DNA of 64,000 bases from Acidobacteriota bacterium. Its GTDB lineage: Bacteria; Acidobacteriota; Blastocatellia; UBA7656. The notes under the pieces are model-generated. The model was not told the origin of the DNA. It was given only the letters and a program-made list of their open reading frames with translations, and made no database searches. A program made the position numbers and the translations under genes. This document shows, piece by piece, positions 31,926 to 42,373 of this stretch (the stretch's first letter is position 1; each line of letters opens with the position of its first letter). The DNA is taken from assembly GCA_040754075.1 (NCBI GenBank), contig JBFMDH010000022.1, positions 1 to 64,000 on the forward strand. The letters run 5' to 3'.

Positions 31926-34349
31926 TTAACGATCAAAGAAAACCATCGGGTTTGGATAAGGTGAAGCATCCCAATCTGCGGGATTAAACTTTGGCGCTTC
32001 AATTATATTCTCGATGGAGGGCAATTTGGCTGGCAAAACGATGGGAATATATTTATCTGAAGGAGTGAAATCATCTGCTTGTAATTCCAACTTGACGGGC
32101 ACATCTTTATAAATATCCGCTAAATTCTTGATGACCTGCCTATCATCCATTTCTAAGGCTTTGTAAAAAACTCTTAGGGGTTTTTCAATATCATTGGTTT
32201 GATCAATCAATGCCAGTGTTCGCTCAATGATTGATTTAGCATCATCTAATCTCTGATTGAGAATATTTGTCACAGCGATTTTTACGGCAAGTTGTGCAAG
32301 CGCATCCTGCATCTTTTTATTCAATCCCAGGCTTGCAAAACTGTCAGGTTGGCTTTTAATTAAACAGCTTTCTATTAATAAAAATCCCGCAAAATAATCT
32401 CCCATTTCAAGACAGCGCTTTCCTAAAATCACATTTGCCGTTTCAAACTGCCGATGTGGGAGCAGTTTGACCGCCAGGCGCTCGGCGGCTTCCCACTTCC
32501 CACTTAATGCTAAACAGCGAATTTTTAAATCTAATGCAGTTTCAATTATCGCTGTGGGTTGCTTCTCTTCGCCAGTTAATAGTTCGTCTAAAGTTATTAT
32601 CGCCTTGTTGTAGCGCTTTTGAACCATCAGCACGTAAGCTAATGCGATTTTTAACCGACCGCTTTTTTTGGGCTGTTTATAAGCTACAGCCACGCCATGT
32701 CTGAGGACATTTTCAGCAGCCGTTACTTCGTCTGCTAAATACAGTGCTAATCCCAGATGGTAACTGGCACCTGGATTAATTGAATTTGCTGCCAGAATGA
32801 ACCGCAATCTCTCCACTGCGATTGCATAATCTTTCTGTTTTAAATCTACTAAACTCAAACCATAATCATACTTTAAATTATTTGTAATAAACTTACCTGT
32901 ATTTAGTAATTTTTTTATCTTTTCAAAATCTGGCTGCTTTTGGCTTAATAAATCAATTGCATATGTAAAACAAATTTCAGCAAGTTTTTTGGAGATGTCT
33001 TCATCTTTATTCTTTTCAATATAATTTTCCAACCAGAGGATTGCTTCATCAATCAATCTTCTAGTTATCAATTGCTGAATCAGACCTTGAAAAGCATTTT
33101 TAAAAGCCTCATTAGGAATCCCATCTTCCTCACTTAAACGCCCCCAGTATTTAATCGCTTCAGCGTATTCACCGGAAAAAATTGCCGCTGCCCCAAGCAT
33201 TTTAATTAGGTGTTTATCATTGGGGTGATATTGAGATGATTGCTTCAGGCTCCACAAAGCAGCGGGATAATTTCTTAATTTAAATTGCAACAACCCCATC
33301 CTTAATTTCACAATACCTAACAGCTCGACTGATTGGACTAATTCATACTGCATTAGGCTTTTCTCAAGATCATTATTCAATTCCATTTGTGCTGCGAGCA
33401 GACAATAATTTAGGTCTGTGGCATTTTTATTCACCTCGATTTTTTGCTGATAATCAGTAAACTCGAAAACTCTATTGGTCAAAAGACAGATGGTTGCGAG
33501 TCCATAAAAAATTGTCTCTACATTTTGGAGATTATATTTCAAAGCCTCTTTGTAAAAGCGTTCTGCTTCCTCATACCATCCTGACATCAAACACACATTT
33601 CCCAATTGAATTAAAGGCTCCGGACGGCGAGGAACCCAGCGAATCAGTTGGCCCAAGATGCGTCGCGCATCGTCGAAGCGACCAGACCATCCATAAGCGC
33701 AACCCAAGAAATAATTAATCTCATAATTTTCACCAAAACGCGCCTCGGCACGCTCAAGAAGCGTTATTCCAGAATCGAAATCCCCAACTTTTAAGTAACA
33801 GCGAGCTGTATAACAAAGTGTATTGGATGATTCCGGAAGTGTACTGAATTTTTTAACCGCTTCCTGATAACCACCACACTCGAAATCGGCAACCGCCATT
33901 AAATGAACTGCATTATTATAATTTGGGTCTATTGATAATATCCGTTTTATGTGTTCTCGAGCCTCTTTTCCAAATCCTATAGCTAAGGCATATTGCGCCA
34001 TTAATTCATGCCCTTCCAACCACTCATTCCTTATTTTAAATCCTTCATTTAACAATCTTTCTGCTTGATGATAAGCTCCACTATGTTTTTCCAAAGCAAA
34101 TAGTGTTTTAGCCTTCCCTAAAAGCGCTTCCGTATACTCTTTTTTCCACTTATTACTGGTTAAAACATCATCAGCAACCATTTTTCTGCAAATCTCCGAA
34201 TCGAGAAGATTTATTGATTGATCAAAAAGCGCCTGTGCCTGGTTAAAATCATTGGAAGCCAATTTACCATATGCCTGTATGATATTTTTTGAAGTTTCCT
34301 CAAAGGCAAACAAGACTTTTCTTTTTTGGTTTAGAATCGGTATTTGCAT
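31926..34349 (-). CDS. Large tetratricopeptide-repeat protein
   Basis: 807 residues made largely of TPR units across about residues 25-720, with the usual A/G-Y-x-A-x-x pattern (AREHIKRILSIDPNYNNA, DARRILGQLIRWVPRRPEP, EEAERFYKEALKYNL, GASYHLGLALYLAD). No signal peptide or membrane span, and no catalytic domain, so it is a cytoplasmic scaffold or adaptor. The final ~70 residues are Pro-rich and non-repeat. Base composition is AT-rich like dnaA. It is transcribed away from the origin, divergent from dnaA with a 529-base gap that contains the parS-like site. Confidence 0.85.
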   Translation of the reverse strand: MQIPILNQKRKVLFAFEETSKNIIQAYGKLASNDFNQAQALFDQSINLLDSEICRKMVADDVLTSNKWKKEYTEALLGKAKTLFALEKHSGAYHQAERLLNEGFKIRNEWLEGHELMAQYALAIGFGKEAREHIKRILSIDPNYNNAVHLMAVADFECGGYQEAVKKFSTLPESSNTLCYTARCYLKVGDFDSGITLLERAEARFGENYEINYFLGCAYGWSGRFDDARRILGQLIRWVPRRPEPLIQLGNVCLMSGWYEEAERFYKEALKYNLQNVETIFYGLATICLLTNRVFEFTDYQQKIEVNKNATDLNYCLLAAQMELNNDLEKSLMQYELVQSVELLGIVKLRMGLLQFKLRNYPAALWSLKQSSQYHPNDKHLIKMLGAAAIFSGEYAEAIKYWGRLSEEDGIPNEAFKNAFQGLIQQLITRRLIDEAILWLENYIEKNKDEDISKKLAEICFTYAIDLLSQKQPDFEKIKKLLNTGKFITNNLKYDYGLSLVDLKQKDYAIAVERLRFILAANSINPGASYHLGLALYLADEVTAAENVLRHGVAVAYKQPKKSGRLKIALAYVLMVQKRYNKAIITLDELLTGEEKQPTAIIETALDLKIRCLALSGKWEAAERLAVKLLPHRQFETANVILGKRCLEMGDYFAGFLLIESCLIKSQPDSFASLGLNKKMQDALAQLAVKIAVTNILNQRLDDAKSIIERTLALIDQTNDIEKPLRVFYKALEMDDRQVIKNLADIYKDVPVKLELQADDFTPSDKYIPIVLPAKLPSIENIIEAPKFNPADWDASPYPNPMVFFDR

Positions 34350-34878
34350 GAATTATTTTCCGAGGGGGCAATTTAAAAATAACTTTTATCCGTAATATCA
34401 GGGCAACAAGGTTATTTTACGCCCCCTGTCAATGTTTTCACTTTTTTAAAAGGTGAGCAAGGTTTACCTCATCTACTGTGCTTTCATCGTTTTCTTTCAA
34501 TTAGGTTGAAAAAAAATTATAACCAGAAAAATACTCTGCGTATTCCAAATAGTTTCACGTGAAACTATTTGGAATACATAAACTATCCTTTTTGTAATCA
34601 GCTTTCACACTAAAAAATAAATTTTGAAGGCAGTATACCTTCTGCCTCCCATTTAAAAAGTATAAATAATAGCTTAGGATATAATCCTTTTATTGCCTTA
34701 ACTTCCGTTTGCTCAAGAAGTATGATTTGTGATAGAGTGAAAACGGCTTAACTCAAATTTGTCATCTCCAATTCTCAACCACTTAGTTAAGTTAATGCGC
34801 TTTCGTATTGGCATTTTGAGTAAGTATATTCAGCATTTTCACTCACAAAAAATTTAAGTAAACAGGCGGTAACCTAAA
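34350..34878. other. AT-rich region upstream of dnaA
   Basis: About 530 bases between the TPR gene and dnaA. It holds the parS-like palindrome (34540-34577), a smaller hairpin near 34629-34648 with a GGCAG/CTGCC stem, and the dnaA promoter zone. I see no clear TTATCCACA-type DnaA box here; those lie on the dnaN side. Confidence 0.6.
34540..34577. promoter_or_regulatory. parS-like centromere site in a 38-bp perfect palindrome
   Basis: The centre (34551-34566) reads AGTTTCACGTGAAACT, which matches the ParB-binding parS consensus TGTTTCACGTGAAACA at 14 of 16 positions, with the two outer changes symmetric. The palindrome extends without a mismatch for 11 more bases on each side (arm ends GTATTCCAAAT). 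It lies 302 bases upstream of dnaA, where parS sites usually cluster in bacterial chromosomes. Confidence 0.8.
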
Positions 34879-36267
34879 ATGCAATCGGACTTGCTCTCAG
34901 CGATTCTATCTTCTATTTCCAAAAGGGTAAATTATCAAAGTTTCAATACCTGGTTTAAACCGATTTCTTATGCGGCAATTGATAATTCCACTTTTTTGCT
35001 AAAAGTACCCAATGAATTTTGTAGAGATTGGATAATCAATAATTATTCAGATGTTTTAGAAGAGTCTATCAGAGAATTGGATTTGGACGGCTATAATTTA
35101 AGCTTCTTAATTGAAGAAAAAGGAAAAGCTGAGGGGGTAGTTAATAATGGCAATTCACAAATTGCGAATAAGCCTGCTAAACCACCATTGATTAATTTTC
35201 ATGATCTGACCGTAACGGGAACCCAGCCAGCGTTTGAACTGGAAAATGTTGAACCGCTGCTCAACCCAAAATATACATTTGAAACTTTTGTGGTTGGTTC
35301 CTGTAATCAATTTGCTCATGCAGCCTCCCTGGCTGTCGTGGATATGCCATCTAAAACCTATAACCCACTATATATTTATGGCGGTGTAGGCTTGGGGAAA
35401 ACTCACTTAATGCATGCCATTGGGCATGCGATTAAGGGTAGAAATAATAAGGTAAAGCTGGCTTATATCTCTTCGGAAAAGTTTATGAATGAGCTGATTA
35501 ATGCCATACGTTACGATAAAACCATTACTTTTAGAGAAAAATATCGAAATATTGATATATTATTGATGGATGATATTCAATTCATTGCCGGCAAGGAGCG
35601 AACCCAGGAAGAATTTTTCCATACTTTTAATGCGCTATATGATTCGCAAAAACAAATCGTTATCTCAAGTGATTGTCCGCCACGAGAGATTCCCACACTG
35701 GAAGAACGTTTACATTCCCGGTTTGAATGGGGATTAATTGCAGATATTCAGCCACCTGATCTAGAAACTAAGGTTGCAATTTTAAAACGAAAGGCTGAAT
35801 TAGAAAAAATAGATCTGCCGGATAATGTAGCCTTGTTTATAGCCAGTAAAATAAAATCGAATATACGCGAGTTAGAAGGGTCGCTGGTAAGACTTGTTGC
35901 TTATGCTTCACTGAAAGGTTTGCCTTTAGGGATAGAGCTTGCCCAGGAGGTTCTCAAGAATATTATTGAAGAAGAAAGTGCTGGCATTACCATCATTCAA
36001 ATTCAAAAAGTAGTCGCGAACTACTATGGTTTAAAGGTGTCAGACCTTAAATCGAAGAATAATTCCCGCAGTGTTGCAGTGCCAAGACAGGTAGCAATGT
36101 ATTTATGTAAATCACTTACAAAAACCAGTCTTCCAGAGATAGGTCGAGAATTTGGTGGAAAACATCATACAACAGTTTTGCACAGCATAAATAAAATTGC
36201 TCAGCTTTGTAAGACAGATAAGGTTTTCCACAAGGTTATCAACAGTTTAATTGTTGATATTAAATAA
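34879..36267 (+). CDS. dnaA: Chromosomal replication initiator protein DnaA
   Basis: 462 residues. Domain I lies at about 1-80, with a short, Asn-rich domain II (~85-120). The AAA+ domain has Walker A GGVGLGKT (168-175), Walker B with Asp231/Asp232 (LLMDDIQF) and the arginine-finger region LHSRFEWGL. Domain IV carries the box-recognising helix-turn-helix ([15 protein letters not shown], ~422-436). It binds DnaA boxes and melts the origin. dnaN follows after a 317-base region packed with boxes, and one box lies inside the 3' end of dnaA itself. Its codon use is more AT-rich than the distant genes. Confidence 0.98.
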   Translation: MQSDLLSAILSSISKRVNYQSFNTWFKPISYAAIDNSTFLLKVPNEFCRDWIINNYSDVLEESIRELDLDGYNLSFLIEEKGKAEGVVNNGNSQIANKPAKPPLINFHDLTVTGTQPAFELENVEPLLNPKYTFETFVVGSCNQFAHAASLAVVDMPSKTYNPLYIYGGVGLGKTHLMHAIGHAIKGRNNKVKLAYISSEKFMNELINAIRYDKTITFREKYRNIDILLMDDIQFIAGKERTQEEFFHTFNALYDSQKQIVISSDCPPREIPTLEERLHSRFEWGLIADIQPPDLETKVAILKRKAELEKIDLPDNVALFIASKIKSNIRELEGSLVRLVAYASLKGLPLGIELAQEVLKNIIEEESAGITIIQIQKVVANYYGLKVSDLKSKNNSRSVAVPRQVAMYLCKSLTKTSLPEIGREFGGKHHTTVLHSINKIAQLCKTDKVFHKVINSLIVDIK

Positions 36268-36477
36268 AATACTAGTTTTTTCCACAGTTAGGTGTTGTGG
36301 AACCGCTGTGGAACCTGTTGAAAAAATCTAGTTTAGAAAAAGGTTCCACAGAAAAGGCGTTTTTTCCACAAGTTTACAACAGGGTTTTCCACAACCTGAA
36401 TTTACAAATAGCTCTTTATTTTCTTAATTTAGATGTATGGCTCCACTTTTCCACAGCCACTACTACTACTACTATAG
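36224..36477 (+). other. Replication origin (oriC): DnaA boxes and DnaA-trio
   Basis: Eight 9-mers of the form TTTTCCACA or GGTTCCACA occur at 36224, 36278, 36342, 36362, 36385 and 36447 (plus strand) and 36296 and 36307 (minus strand; starts of each 9-mer given). The last box (36447-36455) is followed by GCC and then five ACT triplets plus ATA (36459-36476), which fits the DnaA-trio motif that guides strand opening. A/T-only sequence continues to about 36515. This is the unwinding end of the origin, directly before dnaN. Confidence 0.88.
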
Positions 36478-36584
36478 AAAATAGTATTTTTTTTATTAGG
36501 AAAATTAGTATAAGAGGCAGTCGTTGAGGAAAATTCTTAAAGAATAAAGGAATGAGTAAAAAAATGAGTTGAAAGGAGCTTTTT

Positions 36585-37697
36585 ATGAAATTCAGTATTA
36601 ATAAAGCGGAAATACTAAAGGAGTTGAATGCCTTACAGGGAGTTGTGGAAAAAAAGAACACCATTCCAATACTCTCTAATATACTAATAGAAGCCACAGA
36701 TGCTTCGACCATCGCATTTTTGGCTACAGACCTTGATATTTCGCTTCAGACTGTTTGTGCAGCGGATGTCGCTACACCGGGAGCCGTTGTGGTTCAGGCA
36801 AAGAAATTATTTGATATTGTTCGCAACCTGCCGGATGCCGAAATCCATTTCCTAAAAGAAGACAATGACTGGGTAAAAATTTTGTGTGGCTCTTCAGAAT
36901 TTAAAATTGTCGGGCAATCAAAAGAAAATTTTCCGTCAACAACAATGGCAGAAAACTACGACACAACCTTATCAGCCAGCGTAATGAACAACCTGATTCA
37001 AAGAACCATCTATGCCATCACTCAGGAAGAATCGCGTTATGCGCTCAACGGAGCGATGTTCGTTACAGATGTCGATAAGCTGGAAATGGTAGCAACCGAC
37101 GGTCACCGTTTAGCCTTAGCGAGCGTTGCCCATGAACAAAATCAGGTTGCTGAAAAGAAGAGTTTCATTATTCCTAAAAAAGCCTTGTCGGAAATTTTGA
37201 AACTCACAACCGGAGTAGAAGAACCTATGGAGTTTGCGACTGATGAAAATCATCTCTATTTCAAAATTGGCGCAAGGAGATTTACCTCCAGGAAACTAGC
37301 CGGGCAATTTCCCAACTATGAACTGGTCATTCCTAAAAACAATGATAAAGCGGTGCCGCTTAATACAGAGCGAATTGCGCAGGCAATCAAACGCGCGGCT
37401 TTGATGGCTGATGAAAGAAGTCATAGTGTGAAATTTGAGTTTGAAAAATCCAAACTCAATATCACCTCGCAAAGCGCCGATGTCGGTGAACTGCGCGAAA
37501 CCATTCCGATTGATTACACAGATGCAAGCGTCTTTATCGGGTTTAATGCGCAATACCTCCTGGACTTTTTCAATGTCGTCAGTTCCGATGAAGTGGTGAT
37601 TGAATTTAAAGATGAACAAAGCCCTGCATTAATTCGCCCGGCAAAAGATGAAGGTTGCGATTATCGCTATATCGTCATGCCGATGCGATTGATGTAG
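36585..37697 (+). CDS. dnaN: DNA polymerase III beta subunit (sliding clamp)
   Basis: 370 residues, three clamp domains. Typical blocks are LQGVVEKKNTIPILSN, TDVDKLEMVATDGHRLA and the C-terminal RYIVMPMRLM that closes the clamp. It forms the ring that tethers polymerase III and other DNA enzymes. AAAGGAG lies seven bases before the ATG. It is transcribed in the same direction as dnaA and ends at a terminator (37769-37829). recF, often next in other bacteria, is absent here. Confidence 0.97.
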   Translation: MKFSINKAEILKELNALQGVVEKKNTIPILSNILIEATDASTIAFLATDLDISLQTVCAADVATPGAVVVQAKKLFDIVRNLPDAEIHFLKEDNDWVKILCGSSEFKIVGQSKENFPSTTMAENYDTTLSASVMNNLIQRTIYAITQEESRYALNGAMFVTDVDKLEMVATDGHRLALASVAHEQNQVAEKKSFIIPKKALSEILKLTTGVEEPMEFATDENHLYFKIGARRFTSRKLAGQFPNYELVIPKNNDKAVPLNTERIAQAIKRAALMADERSHSVKFEFEKSKLNITSQSADVGELRETIPIDYTDASVFIGFNAQYLLDFFNVVSSDEVVIEFKDEQSPALIRPAKDEGCDYRYIVMPMRLM

Positions 37698-37768
37698 AAG
37701 AACTCACGAAACAGTTTTCACCGATTGGCATTCAATGAGGAGTTGCCAATCAATTCCAAAACAGATTC

Positions 37769-37829
37769 GCGGACAAGCTTTAACTTTGAGTAAAAATCAA
37801 AGAGGAGGGCTTGTCCGCTTTTCGTTTTT
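37769..37829 (+). terminator. Terminator after dnaN
   Basis: A 10-bp stem GCGGACAAGC (37769-37778 with 37809-37818) encloses a second small stem (CTTTGA/TCAAAG) and is followed by TTTTCGTTTTT. It lies about 70 bases after the dnaN stop codon. Confidence 0.8.
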
Positions 37830-37886
37830 CTTATACAACATGAGCCACGATTTCCGAATTATTGATACAAGAGAGGATTAAGCCTA

Positions 37887-38792
37887 ATGAAAGAACTATT
37901 CGTCGCATTCTTGTTGTCGTTGGTCTTTCTTCTATGCAACCCAACAGCTCAGGCTGATACGGATTTTGAGAGCAAGGTTAAGCACGGGTATGCAGATAAT
38001 AGTGGTGTGAAAATTCACTATGCCAGCATTGGTCAAGGACCGCTCATTGTCATGATTCACGGCTTTCCGGATTTCTGGTATACTTGGCGCGATCAAATGG
38101 CGGCGCTTTCTGCGAACTATCAAGCTGTAGCCATTGACCAGCGCGGTTACAACCTCAGCGACAAACCCAAGGGTGTAGAAAATTACGATATTAAATTTTT
38201 GGTGAGTGATGTTGCTGCGGTCATCAAACATCTCGGTAAAGATAAAGCCATCATTGTCGGCCACGATTGGGGCGGTTTCGTAGCCTGGTCATTTGCGATG
38301 GCAATGCCTGATATGACCGAGAAATTAATTATTCTCAACTTACCGCATCCGCGAGGACTGGCGCGCGAACTCGCAACCAATCCCAAGCAACAGCAAAACA
38401 GTGCCTATGCGCGCGCTTTTCAAAAAGAGGGTGCTGAAAAACAACTCACGGCTGAGGGCTTGGCGCGTTGGGTGAAAGACCCAAAGGCTCGTGAAAAATA
38501 TATTGAAGCCTTCAAGCGTTCCGATTTTGAAGCGATGCTCAACTATTACAAACGCAACTATCCGCGTGAGCCTTATCAAGAAGACCCGTCGCCGGTGATT
38601 AAAATTAAAATGCCTGTGCTGTTAATTCATGGACTCAGCGATACGGCGCTGCTTGCCGGGGCATTGAATAATACCTGGGAGTGGGTGGAAAAAGATTTAA
38701 CCCTTGTCACCATTCCCGGCGCTGGTCACTTTGTGCAACAGGACGCCTCAGAGATGGTGACAAAAAGCATCAAGATGTGGCTTGCGCGGTGA
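37887..38792 (+). CDS. Secreted alpha/beta hydrolase, epoxide hydrolase-like
   Basis: 301 residues. A signal peptide (about 1-23, ending AQA-DTD) precedes a fold with [13 protein letters not shown] (HGxP oxyanion motif), nucleophile Asp in [11 protein letters not shown] (about residue 131), lid sequence, acid in HGLSDTALL and His in GAGHFVQQ. The Asp nucleophile and GHDWGG place it with epoxide hydrolases and haloalkane dehalogenases; HGFP favours epoxide hydrolase. The signal peptide suggests action outside the cytoplasm. The substrate is unknown. It is a single gene between the origin and the convergent sugar-acid locus. Confidence 0.85.
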   Translation: MKELFVAFLLSLVFLLCNPTAQADTDFESKVKHGYADNSGVKIHYASIGQGPLIVMIHGFPDFWYTWRDQMAALSANYQAVAIDQRGYNLSDKPKGVENYDIKFLVSDVAAVIKHLGKDKAIIVGHDWGGFVAWSFAMAMPDMTEKLIILNLPHPRGLARELATNPKQQQNSAYARAFQKEGAEKQLTAEGLARWVKDPKAREKYIEAFKRSDFEAMLNYYKRNYPREPYQEDPSPVIKIKMPVLLIHGLSDTALLAGALNNTWEWVEKDLTLVTIPGAGHFVQQDASEMVTKSIKMWLAR

Positions 38793-38845
38793 GATGAGAT
38801 TAAGAAAGAGACCATTTGATCAGTCACCATTTTTACATTCAATAA

Positions 38846-40093
38846 TCAAAAAGCGATATTAGTGGGCTGCCTCGCATCCAACGGGTCAGCCCAACGATTA
38901 TTGGGAATCGTCGGCGTCCATCCAATCCTCAAGGGGTCTTGATCGTATGGATAAGCCCCCAATCGTTTATAAAGCGCGCTATAGTCCATCAATTTATCAC
39001 GGTCGAGTTTTACACCGAGTCCTGCGCCTGTGGGAACCGCAATCGAGCCATTCTCATATTGAAATTTTCCGCCTTCGATAATGTCGTCGATAAGGTGATG
39101 GTAATGCGCATCGGCTGCAAACGATAGATTCGGAATCACTGCGCCGAGGTGCAACATGGTTGCGAGTTGGATGCCGAGTTCACCGGATGAATGCACCGCA
39201 ACCCCGAGTTGAAAAGTTTCGCAGATGCCTGCGGCTTTAACGCAGGCACGAATGCCGCCCCAAAAAGTCGTATCAAGCAAGATGACATCAACTGCCGTAT
39301 TCAAAACATTAGTTGCGAGTTGTTCAAAATTGACAACCACTGTGTTGGTCGCAAGCGGCATTCGCACTTTTTCACGCACCCGTCGCATGCCGTTCAACCC
39401 GAACACCGGGTCTTCCAGATAATCGTTTTTTATGTCTGCAATTTGTTGCCCGAACCAGATGGCTTGCTCAGTTGACCAGACGCCATTCGGATCGAAGCGA
39501 AACCTATCGCCATCTAGCGCAGCAGCAACCGCGCGATAGCCTTCCAATTCATATTCAGGCGCAAATACGCCGCCTTTAAGTTTGTGTGAAGTGAACCCGA
39601 AGCGCGCTTTTAACTCACGCGCATGCGCTACGAGTTGTTCAACAGTTCGGACTTCACCTGTGCCATCTTGGGGATTCGGATAGCGAAAGAAAAGATAGGA
39701 TGCGAAAGGCACACGTTCCTGCAATCGACCGCCGAGAATTTCCGAAACCGGTACATTCCATTTTTGTCCAAGAATATCGAGACAGGCGAATTCAAGCGCC
39801 GCGAGAATTTGTGTGCGATTGTTATAAAGCGAGGCTGTCGGATTGGCAATCAGAAAGCGCATCTCTTCAAGTCGCGCGGGGTCATGCCCGACAAGATAAT
39901 TTTTCATGGCGCGAAACACCGATTCCGCCGATTCACCGCCACCGCCCATTTCACCAAGCCCGATGATTCCTTCATCGGTTTCAACCTCAACGATAGTGCG
40001 CACAAAACGCCCCCAATGGCAGCCGTTGGCGTGGCGCAGCGGCGCTTCAAGCGGGACGGTAACAGTTGTCGCTCGAATATCAACAATCTTCAT
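38846..40093 (-). CDS. Enolase-superfamily sugar-acid dehydratase (glucarate dehydratase-like)
   Basis: 415 residues. Catalytic Lys171-x-Lys173 (SHKLKGG), metal ligands Asp201 (FDPNGVW), Glu227 (YLEDP) and Asn250 (ATNTVV), and His301 ([12 protein letters not shown]) follow the order and spacing of glucarate dehydratases. The reaction would be removal of water from D-glucarate or a close aldarate to 5-keto-4-deoxyglucarate. The ATG at 40093 is preferred over 40114. It sits downstream of a GH67 alpha-glucuronidase on the same strand, which frees (methyl)glucuronic acid; oxidation of that acid to glucarate would supply this enzyme. Cytoplasmic. Confidence 0.88.
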   Translation of the reverse strand: MKIVDIRATTVTVPLEAPLRHANGCHWGRFVRTIVEVETDEGIIGLGEMGGGGESAESVFRAMKNYLVGHDPARLEEMRFLIANPTASLYNNRTQILAALEFACLDILGQKWNVPVSEILGGRLQERVPFASYLFFRYPNPQDGTGEVRTVEQLVAHARELKARFGFTSHKLKGGVFAPEYELEGYRAVAAALDGDRFRFDPNGVWSTEQAIWFGQQIADIKNDYLEDPVFGLNGMRRVREKVRMPLATNTVVVNFEQLATNVLNTAVDVILLDTTFWGGIRACVKAAGICETFQLGVAVHSSGELGIQLATMLHLGAVIPNLSFAADAHYHHLIDDIIEGGKFQYENGSIAVPTGAGLGVKLDRDKLMDYSALYKRLGAYPYDQDPLRIGWTPTIPNNRWADPLDARQPTNIAF

Positions 40094-40168
40094 GGGTAGC
40101 CCCCTGTTGCCCAAGCATGAGCACGGGCGTCAATTATGCTATGCCATCCCTGTCGGGCGACCGACAGA

Positions 40169-42337
40169 TTACCAATCCAAACTTTTAGCTTTGTATTCCT
40201 CAAGGGTTTTCTGCGGTGGCTCTACGCCTTTCGGAAGCGGTCGTTTGGAAAAGCTTTGAAAATAGAGCAACACCGCATCACGCCAATGAATGGCATCACG
40301 CTCTTGTATCGCTAACTTCTTCGCTGCTTCGGCGTGACGTTGCGCGTCAATCACATTACCCATCGAGTCCCATTTTTTGCGTGCGGCTCGCGTCCAGTCA
40401 ACGCCACGTTGGTAATGCAATGCTAATTCATCCCACAATGTCTGACCTGAACGCATTCGATAATCCCAAGGGAGGTGATGAAACCAGAGCAGGAATTTTT
40501 CAGGACACCTGGATACATTAGCAAAGCGATTGCGCACCGGCGGAAAATACTGACTCACCGTGTTGCTGCCGGTTTTGGTACGGTCAAAGCCGATGCCGCG
40601 TTCATCAGCTTTGTGATAATAAGTGGGATTCCAGTCATCACGTTTTTCCGTGTCCCACCAGGGCGCAGGTCCGTAATGATGCCCGCCCCATATTATGTGA
40701 TGCAAACCAAGCGGCGTCATATAATCGACCAACGCTTCGTGAGATTCAAGCAGCATCTGAACCAAAGTTTCAGCAGCCTGCGACTCGCGCGTCAGGGTCA
40801 TCTTCACCCACTCTTCGGCAATCTGTTTGGAAGACAAATCGGGATTCCAGGCGAGTCGCCCAAAGGCATACCAGTTTGCCTGCGCAAAATGATGCCCCGT
40901 CCAGTTGGTATCGGTTCCGGTATTGGCAACACCGGCAATGCCTGTGAGTCTTTGTTTGAACAAACTGCCATCAACAACTTTGATAACTGTCGAACCGCGC
41001 CCTTTCGCATAGGTATCAGAGTCGAGAATTTCGCGCCACATCTCTGCAAGAAAAACCAGATGATTGGAAAAACCAAGATATTCCTGAGTAATTTGCAATT
41101 CCGGCATCACCTGAGTTTTCGGCATCGCGCCAAACAGCGGATGAAAAGGCTCACGCGGTTGGAAATCAATAGGGCCGTTTTTAACTTGCAATAAAACATT
41201 CGCAGCAAATTTCCCGTCAAACGGTTGCAAGTTCTCATACGCCGCGCCGGCGCGGTCATAACCCGGTTTCATGTCGTAAACAAATGCCCGCCAAATCACC
41301 ATGCCCTGATGCGCAGCCACTGCCTTAGCCAGCATATTCGCGCCGTCAACATGATTGCGATTATAGGTTCGCGGTCCCGGTTGACCTTCGCTATTGGCTT
41401 TAACCAGAAAGCCACCAAAATCAGGAATGAGTTGGTAAATCTCGTCGGCTTTTTTCTTCCACCATGCAGCAACATCTGTGTCGAGTGGGTCAGCGGTTTT
41501 CAAGCCGCCTGATTCCATCGGTGCAGAAAATCGCGCCGATAAAAAAACGCGAATACCATAAGGGCGAAAGACCGCCGCGATTGCCGCGACCTTGTGTAAG
41601 TATTCGGCGTTTAAAATCTGGGCATTGGCGTTGACGTTATTTAGCGCCGTCGCATTGATGCCAAGCGATGCGTTGGCGCGCGCATAATCGCGGAGTCGGG
41701 AATCGATGCGGTCAGGCAACTCCTGCCAGTTCCACAAAGATTTTCCCGCATAGCCGCGTTCGATGCTGCCGTCGAGATTGTCCCAATGATTGAGCATTCT
41801 TAGTTGCAGGCGCGGCTTTTGGCTCACATTCAATTGATGAATCGGTTGCAGGGTTTGCATTAAACGCAAAAAATGGAATGCGCCATAAAGCAATCCGGTT
41901 TCACCGTTCGAGGCAATCACGGTGACAGAATGATTATTGATTTTCGTCGAACGTATGATGAAACCTTCTGCGCCTAAGGCATTCAATTGTCGTTGCCATT
42001 TGAGACTCGTAATCATCGGCGAACTCGTCGGAGTTCCGATAATCAATGCGCCGTTGCCTTCAACGGTATTTGTAAAGGGAATCGCGCGACCGAGTAAACC
42101 ATTGCAGCCATCCATCAATTCATTACGAATTGCCTTTAAGGTTGGCGAATCGCCTTCAATTAGTATTGATTTAAGTTGTGCTTGATAGACCTTGAGGGAT
42201 TGCTCAGGCAATAAATCGTAGCGTAACCACAAACGATAACCGTCCTCTGCTTGTGCTTGAGTTCCGGCGAAAATAATCGCCACAAGCAAAACCTGAAGGC
42301 TGGATTTCAGAAGTTGGTGATGATTGTTAATAGTCAT
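40169..42337 (-). CDS. aguA: Alpha-glucuronidase, glycoside hydrolase family 67
   Basis: 722 residues. A signal peptide (about 1-30, ending TQAQA) directs export. The N-terminal beta domain is followed by the catalytic barrel with [19 protein letters not shown], the acid [11 protein letters not shown], and the GH67 hallmark [13 protein letters not shown] that carries the Asp/Glu pair. The C-terminal helical domain follows. Length is normal for the family. It releases 4-O-methyl-D-glucuronic acid from glucuronoxylan oligomers. It lies between the dehydratase and a deacetylase on the same strand; gaps of 36-75 bases suggest one operon. Confidence 0.93.
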   Translation of the reverse strand: MTINNHHQLLKSSLQVLLVAIIFAGTQAQAEDGYRLWLRYDLLPEQSLKVYQAQLKSILIEGDSPTLKAIRNELMDGCNGLLGRAIPFTNTVEGNGALIIGTPTSSPMITSLKWQRQLNALGAEGFIIRSTKINNHSVTVIASNGETGLLYGAFHFLRLMQTLQPIHQLNVSQKPRLQLRMLNHWDNLDGSIERGYAGKSLWNWQELPDRIDSRLRDYARANASLGINATALNNVNANAQILNAEYLHKVAAIAAVFRPYGIRVFLSARFSAPMESGGLKTADPLDTDVAAWWKKKADEIYQLIPDFGGFLVKANSEGQPGPRTYNRNHVDGANMLAKAVAAHQGMVIWRAFVYDMKPGYDRAGAAYENLQPFDGKFAANVLLQVKNGPIDFQPREPFHPLFGAMPKTQVMPELQITQEYLGFSNHLVFLAEMWREILDSDTYAKGRGSTVIKVVDGSLFKQRLTGIAGVANTGTDTNWTGHHFAQANWYAFGRLAWNPDLSSKQIAEEWVKMTLTRESQAAETLVQMLLESHEALVDYMTPLGLHHIIWGGHHYGPAPWWDTEKRDDWNPTYYHKADERGIGFDRTKTGSNTVSQYFPPVRNRFANVSRCPEKFLLWFHHLPWDYRMRSGQTLWDELALHYQRGVDWTRAARKKWDSMGNVIDAQRHAEAAKKLAIQERDAIHWRDAVLLYFQSFSKRPLPKGVEPPQKTLEEYKAKSLDW

Positions 42338-42373
42338 GGATATGCAATAAAAGAACGGATGAAATCAGCCTGA

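Noticed and set aside
40475-41194. 239-residue antisense frame inside the GH67 gene
   Set aside because: The GH67 hallmark motifs are on the other strand; no independent evidence for this frame.
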